Notes: generated by a model not told the origin, from the sequence alone. A DNA stretch of 64,000 nucleotides from an uncultured Parabacteroides sp. (GCA_900552465.1 URZO01000012.1:11986-75985), one strand, 5' to 3'. Shown: positions 9,939 through 18,736, counted from the first letter of the stretch. A program made the numbers and translations.

Positions 9939-11096
9939 TTATTCTTGTTCCGCTCTTTTCAAGAAGTTTTGCAGTTGCGCTTTATCGGGCAAACAAAGCT
10001 GATAAGTCGAAACGAAGAGAGAATTATCCATTCCTGCAAGTGCATATTCAACCATTTTTTCACCCTTGCGAGTACATAACAAAATGCCAACGGGCGGATT
10101 GTCACCAGGCTGCATCTCGTTTTCCCTATAATAGGATACGTATGCATTAAGTTGACTGAGATAGCCGTGCTTAAACTCATCATTTTTTAATTCGATAAGT
10201 ACATTGCAGTGCAACAAACGATTATAGAAAACAAGGTCTGCGAAATAGTAACGATCGTCTATAATCATACGTTTTTGTCTTGCCTCAAAACAAAAGCCCT
10301 TACCGAGTTCAAGCATAAACTCTTGGAGGTGTAGTATAAGACTGTTCTCCAAATTGTCTTCACTCACATAATCCTTGGTGTCTAAACCGAGGAACTCCAA
10401 TGTGACCGGGTCTTTCAGTTGAAGTACGGTGGTTTGCAGCTTCGTTGTTTCAGCCAACTTAGCCATTATCTTTTCGGGTGACTTACTCAATCCGACCCTA
10501 ACATGAAGATTGGTTGAAATCTGACGGCGCAATTCTTTCACACTCCAAACATTTCTGATGCACTCAAATTCATAGAAGAAGCGGATTAGAGGATCATCAA
10601 CTGTTAAAAGTTCAACAATATGCGAGAAAGAAAGGCGCGTAATAATTGTATCAGAAGCAGTCATGAATTTGTCCGACGACATCGGACTTTTTGTAATAGC
10701 AGGTTCTGATACTACATCTATTTCCAAAAGAAAAGGCATTGCACTCAATTTGTCCGACAACATCGGACAAATTGCCACAATCGCTTCATTTAGCTGCGGA
10801 TAAGTCAAATAGAATTTGCGTGAGTTCTTTAAAAGCGTTGTGTTTACGCCTTTGATTTTCAATTTATCAACTATACGATGCAATAACTTTTCTCCATACT
10901 GAGCGCGGTCATTGCCCTGCTGTTCATACTCTATAATATATCTACCGAAAAGCCAATTTCTAACCGTTGCAAACCTATTAACCGAATTCGCAGCAGAAGT
11001 TTGCAAGGTGGAGTGGATCAGAGAGATACACTGTGCAAGAGAATCAAAATTGAAATTCCCCAATATATTATCGTTATGTGCAACTATCTTTTCCAT
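9939..11096 (-). CDS. DUF1016/YhcG-type PD-(D/E)XK nuclease family protein
   Basis: 385 residues. The N-terminal region (NSVNRFATVRNWLFGRYIIEYEQQGNDRAQYGEKLL split over residues ~35-75) matches the DUF1016 N-terminal domain. The C-terminal half has the nuclease core: FYYEF..RNVWSVKELRRQI, a catalytic Asp in YYFADLVFYNR and the ELK motif in CNVLIELK, followed by NPPVGILLCTRK. The family is often carried by accessory genome and has been linked to DNA restriction or recombination functions; its role here is unknown. The gene stands alone with its own promoter. Between the two domains (about residues 108-145) are two near-repeats, CPMLSDKL and SPMSSDKF, whose DNA is palindromic. Confidence 0.82.
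   Translation of the reverse strand: MEKIVAHNDNILGNFNFDSLAQCISLIHSTLQTSAANSVNRFATVRNWLFGRYIIEYEQQGNDRAQYGEKLLHRIVDKLKIKGVNTTLLKNSRKFYLTYPQLNEAIVAICPMLSDKLSAMPFLLEIDVVSEPAITKSPMSSDKFMTASDTIITRLSFSHIVELLTVDDPLIRFFYEFECIRNVWSVKELRRQISTNLHVRVGLSKSPEKIMAKLAETTKLQTTVLQLKDPVTLEFLGLDTKDYVSEDNLENSLILHLQEFMLELGKGFCFEARQKRMIIDDRYYFADLVFYNRLLHCNVLIELKNDEFKHGYLSQLNAYVSYYRENEMQPGDNPPVGILLCTRKGEKMVEYALAGMDNSLFVSTYQLCLPDKAQLQNFLKRAEQE
10671..10774. repeat. Two related palindromes inside the DUF1016 gene
   Basis: One copy (10746-10774) has perfect 12-nt arms, CAATTTGTCCGA and its complement, around CAACA. The other (about 10667-10688) has GTCCGA and TCGGAC arms around CGACA. Both lie in frame in the inter-domain stretch and encode the similar peptides PMLSDK and PMSSDK. 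Confidence 0.7.
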
Positions 11097-11112
11097 GTGT
11101 TAATGTAGTGCG

Positions 11113-11140
11113 CAAAGGTAGTAAGAAAAAAACGAAACAA
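11113..11140 (-). promoter_or_regulatory. Putative promoter of the DUF1016 gene
   Basis: Minus strand TTG (11138-11140), 17 nt, then TACCTTTG (11113-11120), matching the Bacteroidota -33/-7 pattern with a slightly short spacer. The -7 box is 16 nt from the ATG. Confidence 0.5.
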
Positions 11141-11200
11141 TTAGCATACCCTGCAACCTGTTTACGATTATTTACTACTATTTGTATTTATGCTTCTAAT

Positions 11201-11255
11201 TTGGCAACAGCCTGTTGCCAAAAAAACCTCCCCGATACTACCGCCAGGGAGGTTT
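11201..11255 (-). terminator. Double hairpin terminator downstream of the 11.4-14.4 kb gene
   Basis: Read on the minus strand, the first hairpin has perfect 9-nt arms AAACCTCCC and GGGAGGTTT (11247-11255 and 11224-11232) and runs into seven T residues. A second perfect palindrome (arms TTGGCAACAG and CTGTTGCCAA, one-base centre, 11201-11221) follows directly. It is about 190 nt past the surface-protein stop and upstream of the DUF1016 promoter. Confidence 0.75.
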
Positions 11256-11402
11256 CATTTTGTGTCTGCGTTTTCTCTTCACAGGGATACTTGCAGATGA
11301 ACTTTTAAATTTTTTACTTTAGTATTAATATCTACCGCCTGTTCACCCGTCGCGGGATAATTAGCCCGAAGGCTGCACGGTAAATTTAGAATTTATGATT
11401 AG

Positions 11403-11427
11403 AGAGACGGAGTGGTACTCCGCCTCT
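11403..11427 (-). terminator. Hairpin just after the surface-protein stop
   Basis: Arms AGAGACGGAGT and ACTCCGCCTCT (one mismatch) around GGT, 15 nt past the stop of the minus-strand gene. There is no T run, so it may be an RNA-stabilising hairpin or an attenuator upstream of the stronger terminator at 11201-11255. Confidence 0.4.
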
Positions 11428-11442
11428 ACCTAATGTCTGTTT

Positions 11443-14436
11443 TTATTTAACGATCGCTTTAACAGCTTCTTCGCCTTCAACAGCTACAACAACTACACCA
11501 GCCGGAGCAGCGATTGTTGCGTCGCTTGAAGTGATTACTGTGTTAGCAATTGTCTGGCCCAAGATGTTAGTGATAACAACTTTCTTACCAGCAGCACCTA
11601 CGATCTGAACACCACCGTCAGCAGCGATAACCTTCACTTCTGATACAGAAGGAGCAGCTTCGTTAGCAGTCGGAGTTTCCTGAGTTTCCAAAGTGAAGTT
11701 GTTACCGTTAGCATAACCAGCTGCCAATGAGATAACAGTGTTAACCTGTTTTACATAATAACCAGTTGCAACATTCTGGATCTTGAATTCACCCGGAGTA
11801 GCAGTAGTCTGGAATGCAAATGCAGCACGGTTCTGAGCACCGTCTGTACCACCGATAACCATTGTATCAGCCTTAGCATAAGGAGCAACAACCAATGTAT
11901 CACCTGTTGCAAACGGCTGTTTAGCCTTAGCAAATACAAGTTTAGCAGCATTTGCCTTACCATCAGCAGCCAAAGTATTCATCATATAGTAACGAGCATG
12001 TGCAATCGTATCTTCCGGAGTCAAAACGCCGGCTGTTGCCTGAGTCGTAGAAATATAATATGTCGGCATTGCAACGTTATGTGTACAAGCTGAATCGATA
12101 TACAGAACAAAGTTATCAGCAGCATAAGCAGGATCAGCCTTCAGCATTGATTCACCAACGCCACGCAATACAGCAGCACCATCTACATTGGTAGTAATAG
12201 CCAAAGATGTATTGTTTACAGATTGTACTCTATAGTGACCAGTTTCTACTGATGCATACTTCGGAGCTTCCGGAACATCCAGTACGAAGTATCCAGTAGG
12301 TAATGCACTAACAGGAGAACCTACCAACAAGTCGTTAGAACCGATTACAGTCATCTGAGTTCCAAGTGCCCACAAGCTATCAGCCTTGAAACCAGAATGT
12401 AAAGTACCAATCATAGCCGTATCTGCAGGAAGGATCTGATATGCACCTTCGCAATTCTGACGGAAGACAACAGCTACAGCTGCGCTATCGGCAACAGCAT
12501 TATCACCACGATCTTTAAAGTCACTCAATGCAAATGCATGATCATTCCAAACCAAATATTCTTCTACGCTATCATCTCCGTAGTTGTTAACCATCAACTG
12601 ATAAGCACGACGGCTCAGACCTTCAGAAGCGTTATATTTAACGTCTTTATCTTGTCCATCTTTATCTTTTACAGCAACCAATTTGAATTCGAGAGCATCT
12701 TCAACATCAGCAATCTGACGAACATGAAGCAGTGAGTCAGCTTTGTCGGCAACTACATACAAGTTTTCAACACCACCAAATGCAGTAAAACGCAGGCGAA
12801 CTGCCAAGTTGTCCAATTCTTCAGCTGTGAAGTGTTTGTAACCCAGATAAGTGTCTTCTTCGTCTACATCAGCGATCGGTTTGATAACCAATGTTTCTTC
12901 ACCATATTTGTATTCATTCTCTTTATCTGTTGTATAAAGAGTCTTTAACGTCGTATAGTTTTTGAATCTAATACCATTTTCACGGTTTACAATGCTATAA
13001 CGTCCATTAGAACCTGCAAATCTCCACTGAGTATAAGGTACTTCCTTACATGCTGCAGTTCCTAAAGAATCATAATCAGCAACAGCACCAGCCTCAACAA
13101 CAACTGCCTGGTAGAATCCACCATTCTTCTGCTGAATTGAATAGATACCTTCCGGCAAATTAGCCTTTGTACCATCTTCCAAAGAGAAGAACGGCAACTG
13201 ATATTCATCCTGAGAGAACAAATAAGTAGAATCCAGCGGAGTCAGAACCGGAGTATTTCCTGAACCAATTACATAGTTAGCCAAGTAACCGGCACCCTGA
13301 GTTACAGTAGTACTTAAAGCACCATCAGAGAAAGCCTTACCGGATTCCCCAATAGAAGGAATAGTATCAACTTTAATGATCAAAGAGTCTGAAGCGACTT
13401 TACCTACATTCTTATAAACAAAGAAACGGTAGTTAGCCGGTCTTCTACCTGCGGCAACAGAGTCAGTTGTCCATGCAGTATTACCAGTAGCCCACACTTC
13501 ATGAGTAGGAGCAACTGTATCCAATGCCATACGCAAACCTTTTGCGTTAACAGAGTCAACACGACCCAAACCAGGAACAAACACAGTATCGACAACCAAG
13601 AATACATTATTGTTCTTTAATACATTACCGTCTGCATCTTTAAGTTTACGATCCATGCTCTTACCTTTAGCCTGCAAATAAACACCAGGATAATTTAATG
13701 AAGGAGCAGTTCCTAAAGCATCAACATCGTGAGCAACAAATTCACCAACTAAAGGATCCTTTGTCTTATCGGTATAAGTACCCAAGACATTCAGTTTGAA
13801 TGACTCCCCTCCTAATTCAGCATTCAACATGTCTGCTGTCATGTAAATTTCTGCAGGATTAAAAGGTTTAGCACCTACTCCATTCATGTTAGAGCTTTTT
13901 CCTTTTACAAATTTAACAGCAGTACCTACCGTTGTACCAGCAAAATCCAATACATAAGGATTGTTCTGAGCGTCATAAGCAACCAGTGCAGAGTCTGTAC
14001 CGTTGTAATCCCATGTAAATTCAGAGAATGCGCCTTCTGTTGCCGGATCAACCAGGATTGCAGTTTGATCTTTGTTATCACCAGCATACTTCACTGCCAA
14101 AATCTTTCCTGTGTACTTGTTTTTAAACGTATAAACAGGAGCAGAAGGAGCCTGTGACTTAATTGCTGTCGGTTCCCACAGGGCCGAGTCGGTAGAAGCG
14201 GTTAACAAATCACCTGTTTCGATTCCTTTTCTTACCAAGGCAAAACCATCATCGGTTTTCTTAATAGTCAGGAATTCGTTTGCAGAACCGGTTGATACAC
14301 CAATGTGATAGTAATTACCAGTTGCTACAACTTCAGCTTTTTCAGCACCTTTAGGAGCATCATCCGGATTCGTTGCATTAGCGAAACCAGAGATGACCAA
14401 AGCAGCTGCTACAAGAGTAGAAAACTTTTTGTTCAT
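11443..14436 (-). CDS. Large secreted surface protein with T9SS-like/DUF6383-like C-terminal tail
   Basis: 997 residues with a cleavable signal peptide (about 1-22). The body is beta-rich and low in cysteine, with repeated modules in which phrases like 'G.Y.i....g..l......' recur (NYYHIGVSTGSANEFL, SIQQKNGGFYQAVV, HYRVQSVNNTSLAI, FKIQNVATGYYV). This spacing suggests beta-trefoil or ricin-like repeats, but I cannot name them. The last ~70 residues (KVIAADGGVQIVGAAGK, VVITNILGQTI, ending AVKAIVK) have the form of a type A T9SS sorting domain; I recall this tail as DUF6383 in Parabacteroides. PorU, in this window, would be the sortase. The upstream DNA looks like an invertible promoter, currently OFF for this gene. 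Confidence 0.8.
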   Translation of the reverse strand: MNKKFSTLVAAALVISGFANATNPDDAPKGAEKAEVVATGNYYHIGVSTGSANEFLTIKKTDDGFALVRKGIETGDLLTASTDSALWEPTAIKSQAPSAPVYTFKNKYTGKILAVKYAGDNKDQTAILVDPATEGAFSEFTWDYNGTDSALVAYDAQNNPYVLDFAGTTVGTAVKFVKGKSSNMNGVGAKPFNPAEIYMTADMLNAELGGESFKLNVLGTYTDKTKDPLVGEFVAHDVDALGTAPSLNYPGVYLQAKGKSMDRKLKDADGNVLKNNNVFLVVDTVFVPGLGRVDSVNAKGLRMALDTVAPTHEVWATGNTAWTTDSVAAGRRPANYRFFVYKNVGKVASDSLIIKVDTIPSIGESGKAFSDGALSTTVTQGAGYLANYVIGSGNTPVLTPLDSTYLFSQDEYQLPFFSLEDGTKANLPEGIYSIQQKNGGFYQAVVVEAGAVADYDSLGTAACKEVPYTQWRFAGSNGRYSIVNRENGIRFKNYTTLKTLYTTDKENEYKYGEETLVIKPIADVDEEDTYLGYKHFTAEELDNLAVRLRFTAFGGVENLYVVADKADSLLHVRQIADVEDALEFKLVAVKDKDGQDKDVKYNASEGLSRRAYQLMVNNYGDDSVEEYLVWNDHAFALSDFKDRGDNAVADSAAVAVVFRQNCEGAYQILPADTAMIGTLHSGFKADSLWALGTQMTVIGSNDLLVGSPVSALPTGYFVLDVPEAPKYASVETGHYRVQSVNNTSLAITTNVDGAAVLRGVGESMLKADPAYAADNFVLYIDSACTHNVAMPTYYISTTQATAGVLTPEDTIAHARYYMMNTLAADGKANAAKLVFAKAKQPFATGDTLVVAPYAKADTMVIGGTDGAQNRAAFAFQTTATPGEFKIQNVATGYYVKQVNTVISLAAGYANGNNFTLETQETPTANEAAPSVSEVKVIAADGGVQIVGAAGKKVVITNILGQTIANTVITSSDATIAAPAGVVVVAVEGEEAVKAIVK

Positions 14437-14507
14437 AATCTAATAATTTAATTAATAATACTATATATAATGAAATTCAGTTCCTTATGTCCCATCTTGG
14501 GATCTTC

Positions 14508-14739
14508 TTCCAAAATGACGAGAGAAAACGTACGTTTTTTTTAGTCATTTTTCGGGAGGGTATCGAAGGTTCGTGTCAAAAAGAGGGAATTTCGTACAGG
14601 TTTAGCTATCTAATTGATAAGAAACAATATAGAAAAAGAAAAATCTTTGCAGAAAGGATTGCAGGTTTAAAAAGTAGTTGTATTTTTGTAGCTGAAATAT
14701 GACGAATTTAAACGTACGTTTTCATTAGTCATTTTGGAA
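14508..14739. repeat. Inverted-repeat pair flanking a ~184-bp segment (candidate invertible promoter)
   Basis: The left repeat (14508-14553) and right repeat (14694-14739) are inverted copies, about 38 of 46 positions identical by hand alignment. They share TTCCAAAATGAC on the outer side and GAAAACGTACGTTT at the core. The cores (14526-14537 and 14710-14721) fit ARACGTWCGT, the consensus I recall for Mpi-type invertible promoter repeats in Bacteroides fragilis. Centre-to-centre distance is 184 bp, the size class of such promoters. The sites are themselves quasi-palindromic, so a direct-repeat alignment is also fair. Confidence 0.75.
14659..14688 (+). promoter_or_regulatory. Promoter inside the invertible segment, pointing away from the surface gene
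   Basis: TTG (14659-14661), 19 nt, then TATTTTTG (14681-14688), a good Bacteroidota -33/-7 pair on the plus strand. No plus-strand gene follows for over 3 kb. If the segment flips about its centre, the -7 box would lie at 14559-14566 on the minus strand, about 120 nt from the surface-protein ATG. I found no TAnnTTTG box on the minus strand between the left repeat and that ATG. Confidence 0.6.
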
Positions 14740-15086
14740 CCGTCCTCTATCTTTTTAAAATTCAACGCTTTATATTCAATTTTAGCCCTATTTTACCCCC
14801 TAAAACAGCCTATTTACGCGTACATTATATAAATTACTACATTATTAATTATCAACCTATTACGAAAATCCCAAAAGTGCAAAAAGACGCCGTTTTGCAG
14901 GAAACACTTAGAGATGGCCCTTTTTAGCCCATTTTCGGGCAGATATTTATCTGAAAACAGCCTGTTTCGATTTATCATACATCTCTCCACTTAGAACAAG
15001 ATGCATCCATATCCATTTAGAATAAATTACTAACAAACAGTACACTGAACAGCATTCTTTTGTATATTAATACCGAGCGACTTGTT

Positions 15087-15104
15087 GGCTGATAATTATC
15101 AGCC
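15087..15104. repeat. 18-bp perfect palindrome
   Basis: GGCTGATAATTATCAGCC is self-complementary with no spacer, in AT-rich non-coding DNA with no adjacent start codon. It could be a protein-binding site or a decayed element end. Confidence 0.5.
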
Positions 15105-15261
15105 GTATGGCCGACGGTTATCAACATCAGATTAGTAGCCGGGGAAATTCCAGATACATCCCGAGCTATTTTCCAATAGATTCCAGTGAAACACACATTT
15201 AATGCAATAAAGGCGGGTGCGGACTAAAGAGGAGGAGAGAAAGAGTGAGATGTGATCAAAT

Positions 15262-15293
15262 AAAAAAGCTGGATACAGAAAAATCTGTATCCA
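15262..15293 (-). terminator. Rho-independent terminator of pepD
   Basis: Perfect 9-bp arms GGATACAGA and TCTGTATCC with a 4-nt loop, 24 nt past the pepD stop. On the minus strand a T run (plus-strand A run 15262-15267) follows closely. Confidence 0.85.
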
Positions 15294-15315
15294 ACCCTTG
15301 TTTTATGTTATCGAA

Positions 15316-16770
15316 TTATATTCTTGCAAGCGTCGTAACAATGAAATCCCATGTACGGGCAACGGACGGGATGCTGACGCGTTCGTCCGGAGAATGCGGG
15401 TGTTGCAGGTCCGGGCCAATGGAAATCATATCCATGTTCGGATAGGCTTCCTGGATAATGCCGCATTCGAGGCCGGCGTGCATCACGGTTGCTTCCGGTT
15501 TCTTGCCGTACAGGTCCAGATAAGCCTGCTGCATGATCTTCAGGATCGGAGAATCGATATTCGGTTGCCAGCCGCCATAGCCGCCGTCATATTCAACTTT
15601 GGCTCCTGCCAGCGCGAATACGCTTTCCAGGCTGGAGCAAACGGCTTCTTTGCGGCTCTCGGAAGAGCTGCGAACCAGAATCTGGATTTCGATCAGTCCG
15701 TTTGACGACTTCACGATCGCCAGGTTCGTAGAAGATTCCACTGTTCCGGGGAAATCGGCCAACATACTGATAACGCCGTTCTGGCAACCTTCGATCGCAT
15801 TGATCAGGTCGTCCTGGATTTCTTCGGGGATCAGAGTCGCCGGCATATCGGTCATTTCTGCTACGAAATTGACATTATCTTCAATACCTTTATATTCGGT
15901 ACGATACATTTCCTGATAATCGGATACAAATTCCCAAAGGGCTTCCACATTGTCGCCGGGAATCGTAATGACAGCAAAAGCCTCGCGAGGGATCGCATTC
16001 CGCAACGAGCCGCCATCGACAGACGACAAGCGCGCACCATAATCGCGTACCGCCTCTTTCAGGAAACGGAACATCAGCTTATTGGCATTCGCACGTCCCA
16101 GGTGGATATCGACACCGGAGTGACCGCCTTTCAAACCAGTCAGGCTGATCTTTACAGCGACATCGCCTTCCGGAATATATGTATCTTCCTTAAATTGCAT
16201 GGACACGTTCAGGTCTGCACCGCCGGCACAACCGACAAACAGTTCGCCTTCCTCTTCGGAATCGCAGTTCAACAGGATCTCGCCTTTCAGGAAACCCGGT
16301 TTCAAGCCGACGGCGCCGTCCATCCCCACTTCTTCATTAATGGTGAAAAGGGCTTCCAGCGGACCATGCTTCAAGGTCTTGTCGGCAAGGACAGCCATTG
16401 CAAAAGCGGCTCCCATACCGTTATCAGCGCCTAATGTCGTTTCGCGGGCTTTCACCCAGTCTCCATCTATGTAAGCATCGATCGGGTCGGTTAGAAAGTC
16501 GTGTTTTACTGAAGAGTTCTTCTGCGGAACCATATCCAGATGAGACTGCATGGTTACGGTTTTGTGTCCTTCCATTCCCGGAGATGCCGGTTTACGAATC
16601 AAAACGTTTCCCACTTCGTCTTGCAGGGTTTCCAATCCCAATCCTTTACCAAAAGCTACCATAAAACGGGTTACAGCCTCCATGTGTCCGGTCGGACGAG
16701 GAATTTGCGTAAGGTCATAGAAATAACCCCAGACAGGCTGCGGAGAAAGATTTTTGATTTCTGCTGACAT
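15316..16770 (-). CDS. pepD: Aminoacyl-histidine dipeptidase PepD (M20 family)
   Basis: 484 residues, the normal size for PepD, a cytoplasmic di-zinc peptidase that cleaves Xaa-His dipeptides such as carnosine. The M20 metal and catalytic motifs appear in order: MQSHLDMV (His77, Asp79), LGADNGMG (bridging Asp), INEEVGMDG (general base Glu and metal Glu), NCDSEEEGELFVG and, near the C-terminus, VMHAGLECGI. The lid domain lies between, with LKGGHSGVDIHLGRANA. It follows the YbhN-like gene by 33 nt on the same strand and ends in a strong terminator, so the two probably share a transcript. No functional link between them is evident. Confidence 0.95.
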   Translation of the reverse strand: MSAEIKNLSPQPVWGYFYDLTQIPRPTGHMEAVTRFMVAFGKGLGLETLQDEVGNVLIRKPASPGMEGHKTVTMQSHLDMVPQKNSSVKHDFLTDPIDAYIDGDWVKARETTLGADNGMGAAFAMAVLADKTLKHGPLEALFTINEEVGMDGAVGLKPGFLKGEILLNCDSEEEGELFVGCAGGADLNVSMQFKEDTYIPEGDVAVKISLTGLKGGHSGVDIHLGRANANKLMFRFLKEAVRDYGARLSSVDGGSLRNAIPREAFAVITIPGDNVEALWEFVSDYQEMYRTEYKGIEDNVNFVAEMTDMPATLIPEEIQDDLINAIEGCQNGVISMLADFPGTVESSTNLAIVKSSNGLIEIQILVRSSSESRKEAVCSSLESVFALAGAKVEYDGGYGGWQPNIDSPILKIMQQAYLDLYGKKPEATVMHAGLECGIIQEAYPNMDMISIGPDLQHPHSPDERVSIPSVARTWDFIVTTLARI

Positions 16771-16803
16771 AGAAGTTTAATTTAATTTGTGCTACTTTTA
16801 TTT

Positions 16804-17823
16804 TTATGCAATAGTATTATCATTAACAGCAACCGGGACTTCCTTGTTCGTGAACGGCAAAACTACCACGCCAAACAGCCCTGTAAGTCCGAGCCATGCG
16901 GTCTGCACCGTATGTACGACCAGGGCGAAAGCCGCCGCGTCGTTTTCCTTTACTCCGAAGCACATCAGGGTGGCGATCACCATAAAATGCCACGGTCCGA
17001 TACCTCCCTGAACGGGCACAGCCACAGCGATACTGCTCATTGTAAAAGCGATCAGCCCGACTGTCACACCCAGATCGCGGGTAAAGTCGAAGGCGTAGAA
17101 AGTGATGTAGAAGTACAGGAAATAGCCTGTCCAGATCAGTAACGTTTGAATCACAAAAAGACCTTTCCGCTTCATCAGCCAGATGCTCTTCATTCCGTCC
17201 CAGACGTTCTGCAACATCGACTTCGCTTTCTTCACCAGCGTAAAGTTACTCATATATGTGAATATAAACCAAATTCCGGCGATAAAAATTACAGCCGCCA
17301 CGTAAATCCATATCGAATTGAACATCGACTGAAAACCGTCCAGCAAGGCGGGGTTCTTCGCAAAGAAGCTCTGGAAGAAGCCGAAATTGAACACGACGAT
17401 AGACATCGTGATCAGCCCGACCATGATCGTATCGCTCACACGGTCGATCAATAGAGTTCCTAACAGGCGGGTAAACGGGATTTTGTCATATTTGGTGATC
17501 ATACCGCAGCGCCAGACTTCGCCCACACGCGGCAGGACAAGGTTTACGGCATAGTTGCCGAGGACGGCGTAAATGACATTGCTTGTCTTCACCTTATCGC
17601 CCAACGAACGGATCAGCAACCCCCAACGCAGACCGCGGACGATATTGGCGCCCAGACCGAACAGGAGCGAAAAGAGAATGATATCGTAGCGGACACCTTT
17701 GCGGATCACATTCCAGATCTCGCTAAAATCCATCTTACTATACAAATACCAGAGTAATAAACAACCGAAAGCAAGCGGGAGAATTATCTTGAGAAACGTG
17801 CGTAGAATTGCTTTAAAATCCAT
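16804..17823 (-). CDS. Lysylphosphatidylglycerol synthase TM / YbhN-like membrane protein
   Basis: 339 residues with about eight hydrophobic segments, matching the PF03706 (UPF0104) membrane domain alone, with no C-terminal aminoacyltransferase domain. Visible family features are NIVRGLRWGLLIRSLG (residues ~59-74), LVLPRVGEVWRCGMI and GTLLIDRVSDTI in the middle, and PVQGGIGPWHFMVI towards the end. Family members are suggested to move lipids between leaflets or to transfer groups to lipids; the substrate here is unknown. It is transcribed divergently from rsmA, with starts about 100 nt apart, and leads into pepD. Confidence 0.85.
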   Translation of the reverse strand: MDFKAILRTFLKIILPLAFGCLLLWYLYSKMDFSEIWNVIRKGVRYDIILFSLLFGLGANIVRGLRWGLLIRSLGDKVKTSNVIYAVLGNYAVNLVLPRVGEVWRCGMITKYDKIPFTRLLGTLLIDRVSDTIMVGLITMSIVVFNFGFFQSFFAKNPALLDGFQSMFNSIWIYVAAVIFIAGIWFIFTYMSNFTLVKKAKSMLQNVWDGMKSIWLMKRKGLFVIQTLLIWTGYFLYFYITFYAFDFTRDLGVTVGLIAFTMSSIAVAVPVQGGIGPWHFMVIATLMCFGVKENDAAAFALVVHTVQTAWLGLTGLFGVVVLPFTNKEVPVAVNDNTIA

Positions 17824-17833
17824 TATGCGTAGA

Positions 17834-17862
17834 TTGACTTTAAATTATTTGTTGTATTTTTG
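17834..17862 (+). promoter_or_regulatory. Putative promoter of rsmA-mgtE
   Basis: TTG (17834-17836), 18 nt, then TATTTTTG (17855-17862). It lies 61 nt upstream of the ATG chosen for rsmA and rules out earlier in-frame starts, which would fall in or before the promoter. Confidence 0.6.
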
Positions 17863-17923
17863 TACGCCTGCAAAGATAAGCATTATATTTAAATACGAAC
17901 ACAACTATACACCAAAGAAGTGG

Positions 17924-18703
17924 ATGAGATTAGTTAAGCCAAAGAAAGCGTTAGGACAACATTTCCTGAAAGATCTGCAAATAGCTGAACGCATTGCGGA
18001 TACATTGTCCGACTACAAGCAGTTGCCTGTACTGGAAATAGGCCCGGGTATGGGCGTCCTCACCCAATTCTTACTGGAAAAAGGGCACGACCTGACAGTG
18101 GTCGAGCTGGACCTGGAATCGGTCGATTACCTCGAACAGAACTTTCCGGCCTTAGAAGGCAAGATACTGGCGGAAGATTTTCTGCGCCTGGATCTCAGCA
18201 AGTTGTTTTCCGGCCAGTTCTGCGTGATCGGCAATTATCCGTACAATATATCCAGCCAGATATTTTTCAAGGTTCTCGATTATAAAGAACATATTCCCTG
18301 CTGTTCAGGCATGATACAGAAAGAGGTTGCCGAACGCCTTGCCGCCGGTCCGGGCAGCAAGACATACGGTATCCTGAGTGTCCTGCTGCAAGCCTGGTAC
18401 GAAGTGGAATATCTGTTCACCGTCAGTGAGAAAGTATTCGATCCGCCTCCAAAGGTCAAAAGCGCGGTGATACGGATGGTGCGCAACAACCGGACGGAAT
18501 TGGGATGTGACGAAAAGCTCTTCAAAACGGTTGTCAAGACCTCTTTCAACCAGCGCCGCAAAACGTTGCGCAATTCCATGAAACCGCTGTTAGGCAAAGA
18601 TTGCCCCGATTACCAGCTCCCGATCTTCGACAAACGGCCGGAGCAGTTGTCGGTAGAACAATTCGTGGAGCTGACGTTGATAACGGAACGGAATTTGAAA
18701 TAA
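17924..18703 (+). CDS. rsmA: 16S rRNA dimethyladenosine transferase RsmA (KsgA)
   Basis: 259 residues from the ATG at 17924. An upstream in-frame ATG at 17699 would overlap the divergent gene and the promoter, and the family begins at VKPKKALGQHFL, which is residue 4 here. It dimethylates two adjacent adenines in helix 45 of 16S rRNA using S-adenosylmethionine, late in small-subunit maturation. The SAM motif is VLEIGPGMGVLTQFLL, followed by VVELDLESVDYL and the catalytic IGNYPYNISSQIFF (NxPY). The C-terminal domain has PPPKVKSAVIRM and FNQRRKTLRNS. mgtE follows after 33 nt. Confidence 0.95.
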   Translation: MRLVKPKKALGQHFLKDLQIAERIADTLSDYKQLPVLEIGPGMGVLTQFLLEKGHDLTVVELDLESVDYLEQNFPALEGKILAEDFLRLDLSKLFSGQFCVIGNYPYNISSQIFFKVLDYKEHIPCCSGMIQKEVAERLAAGPGSKTYGILSVLLQAWYEVEYLFTVSEKVFDPPPKVKSAVIRMVRNNRTELGCDEKLFKTVVKTSFNQRRKTLRNSMKPLLGKDCPDYQLPIFDKRPEQLSVEQFVELTLITERNLK

Positions 18704-18736
18704 AGCAAGTTGTTCATCTTCTAAATAGGCAGAGAA

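Larger units (their letters stand above)
14437..15270. other. Long non-coding region: invertible-promoter candidate plus AT-rich DNA
   Basis: The region is 879 bp between the start of the surface-protein gene and the end of pepD. It holds the AAACGTACGTTT repeat pair (14508-14739), an 18-bp perfect palindrome (15087-15104) and the pepD terminator. A 71-codon frame at 14487-14702 crosses the repeat and has no recognisable features. I see no gene here; a small RNA driven by the plus-strand promoter is possible but unsupported. Confidence 0.6.

Noticed and set aside
14487..14702. 71-residue plus-strand frame in the 14.4-15.3 kb gap
   Set aside because: It spans one recombination repeat and the promoter segment, and the peptide has no recognisable character.
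17699..17923. N-terminal extension of rsmA from an upstream ATG
   Set aside because: It would overlap the divergent membrane-protein gene and run through the putative promoter at 17834-17862; the family N-terminus begins at the ATG at 17924.
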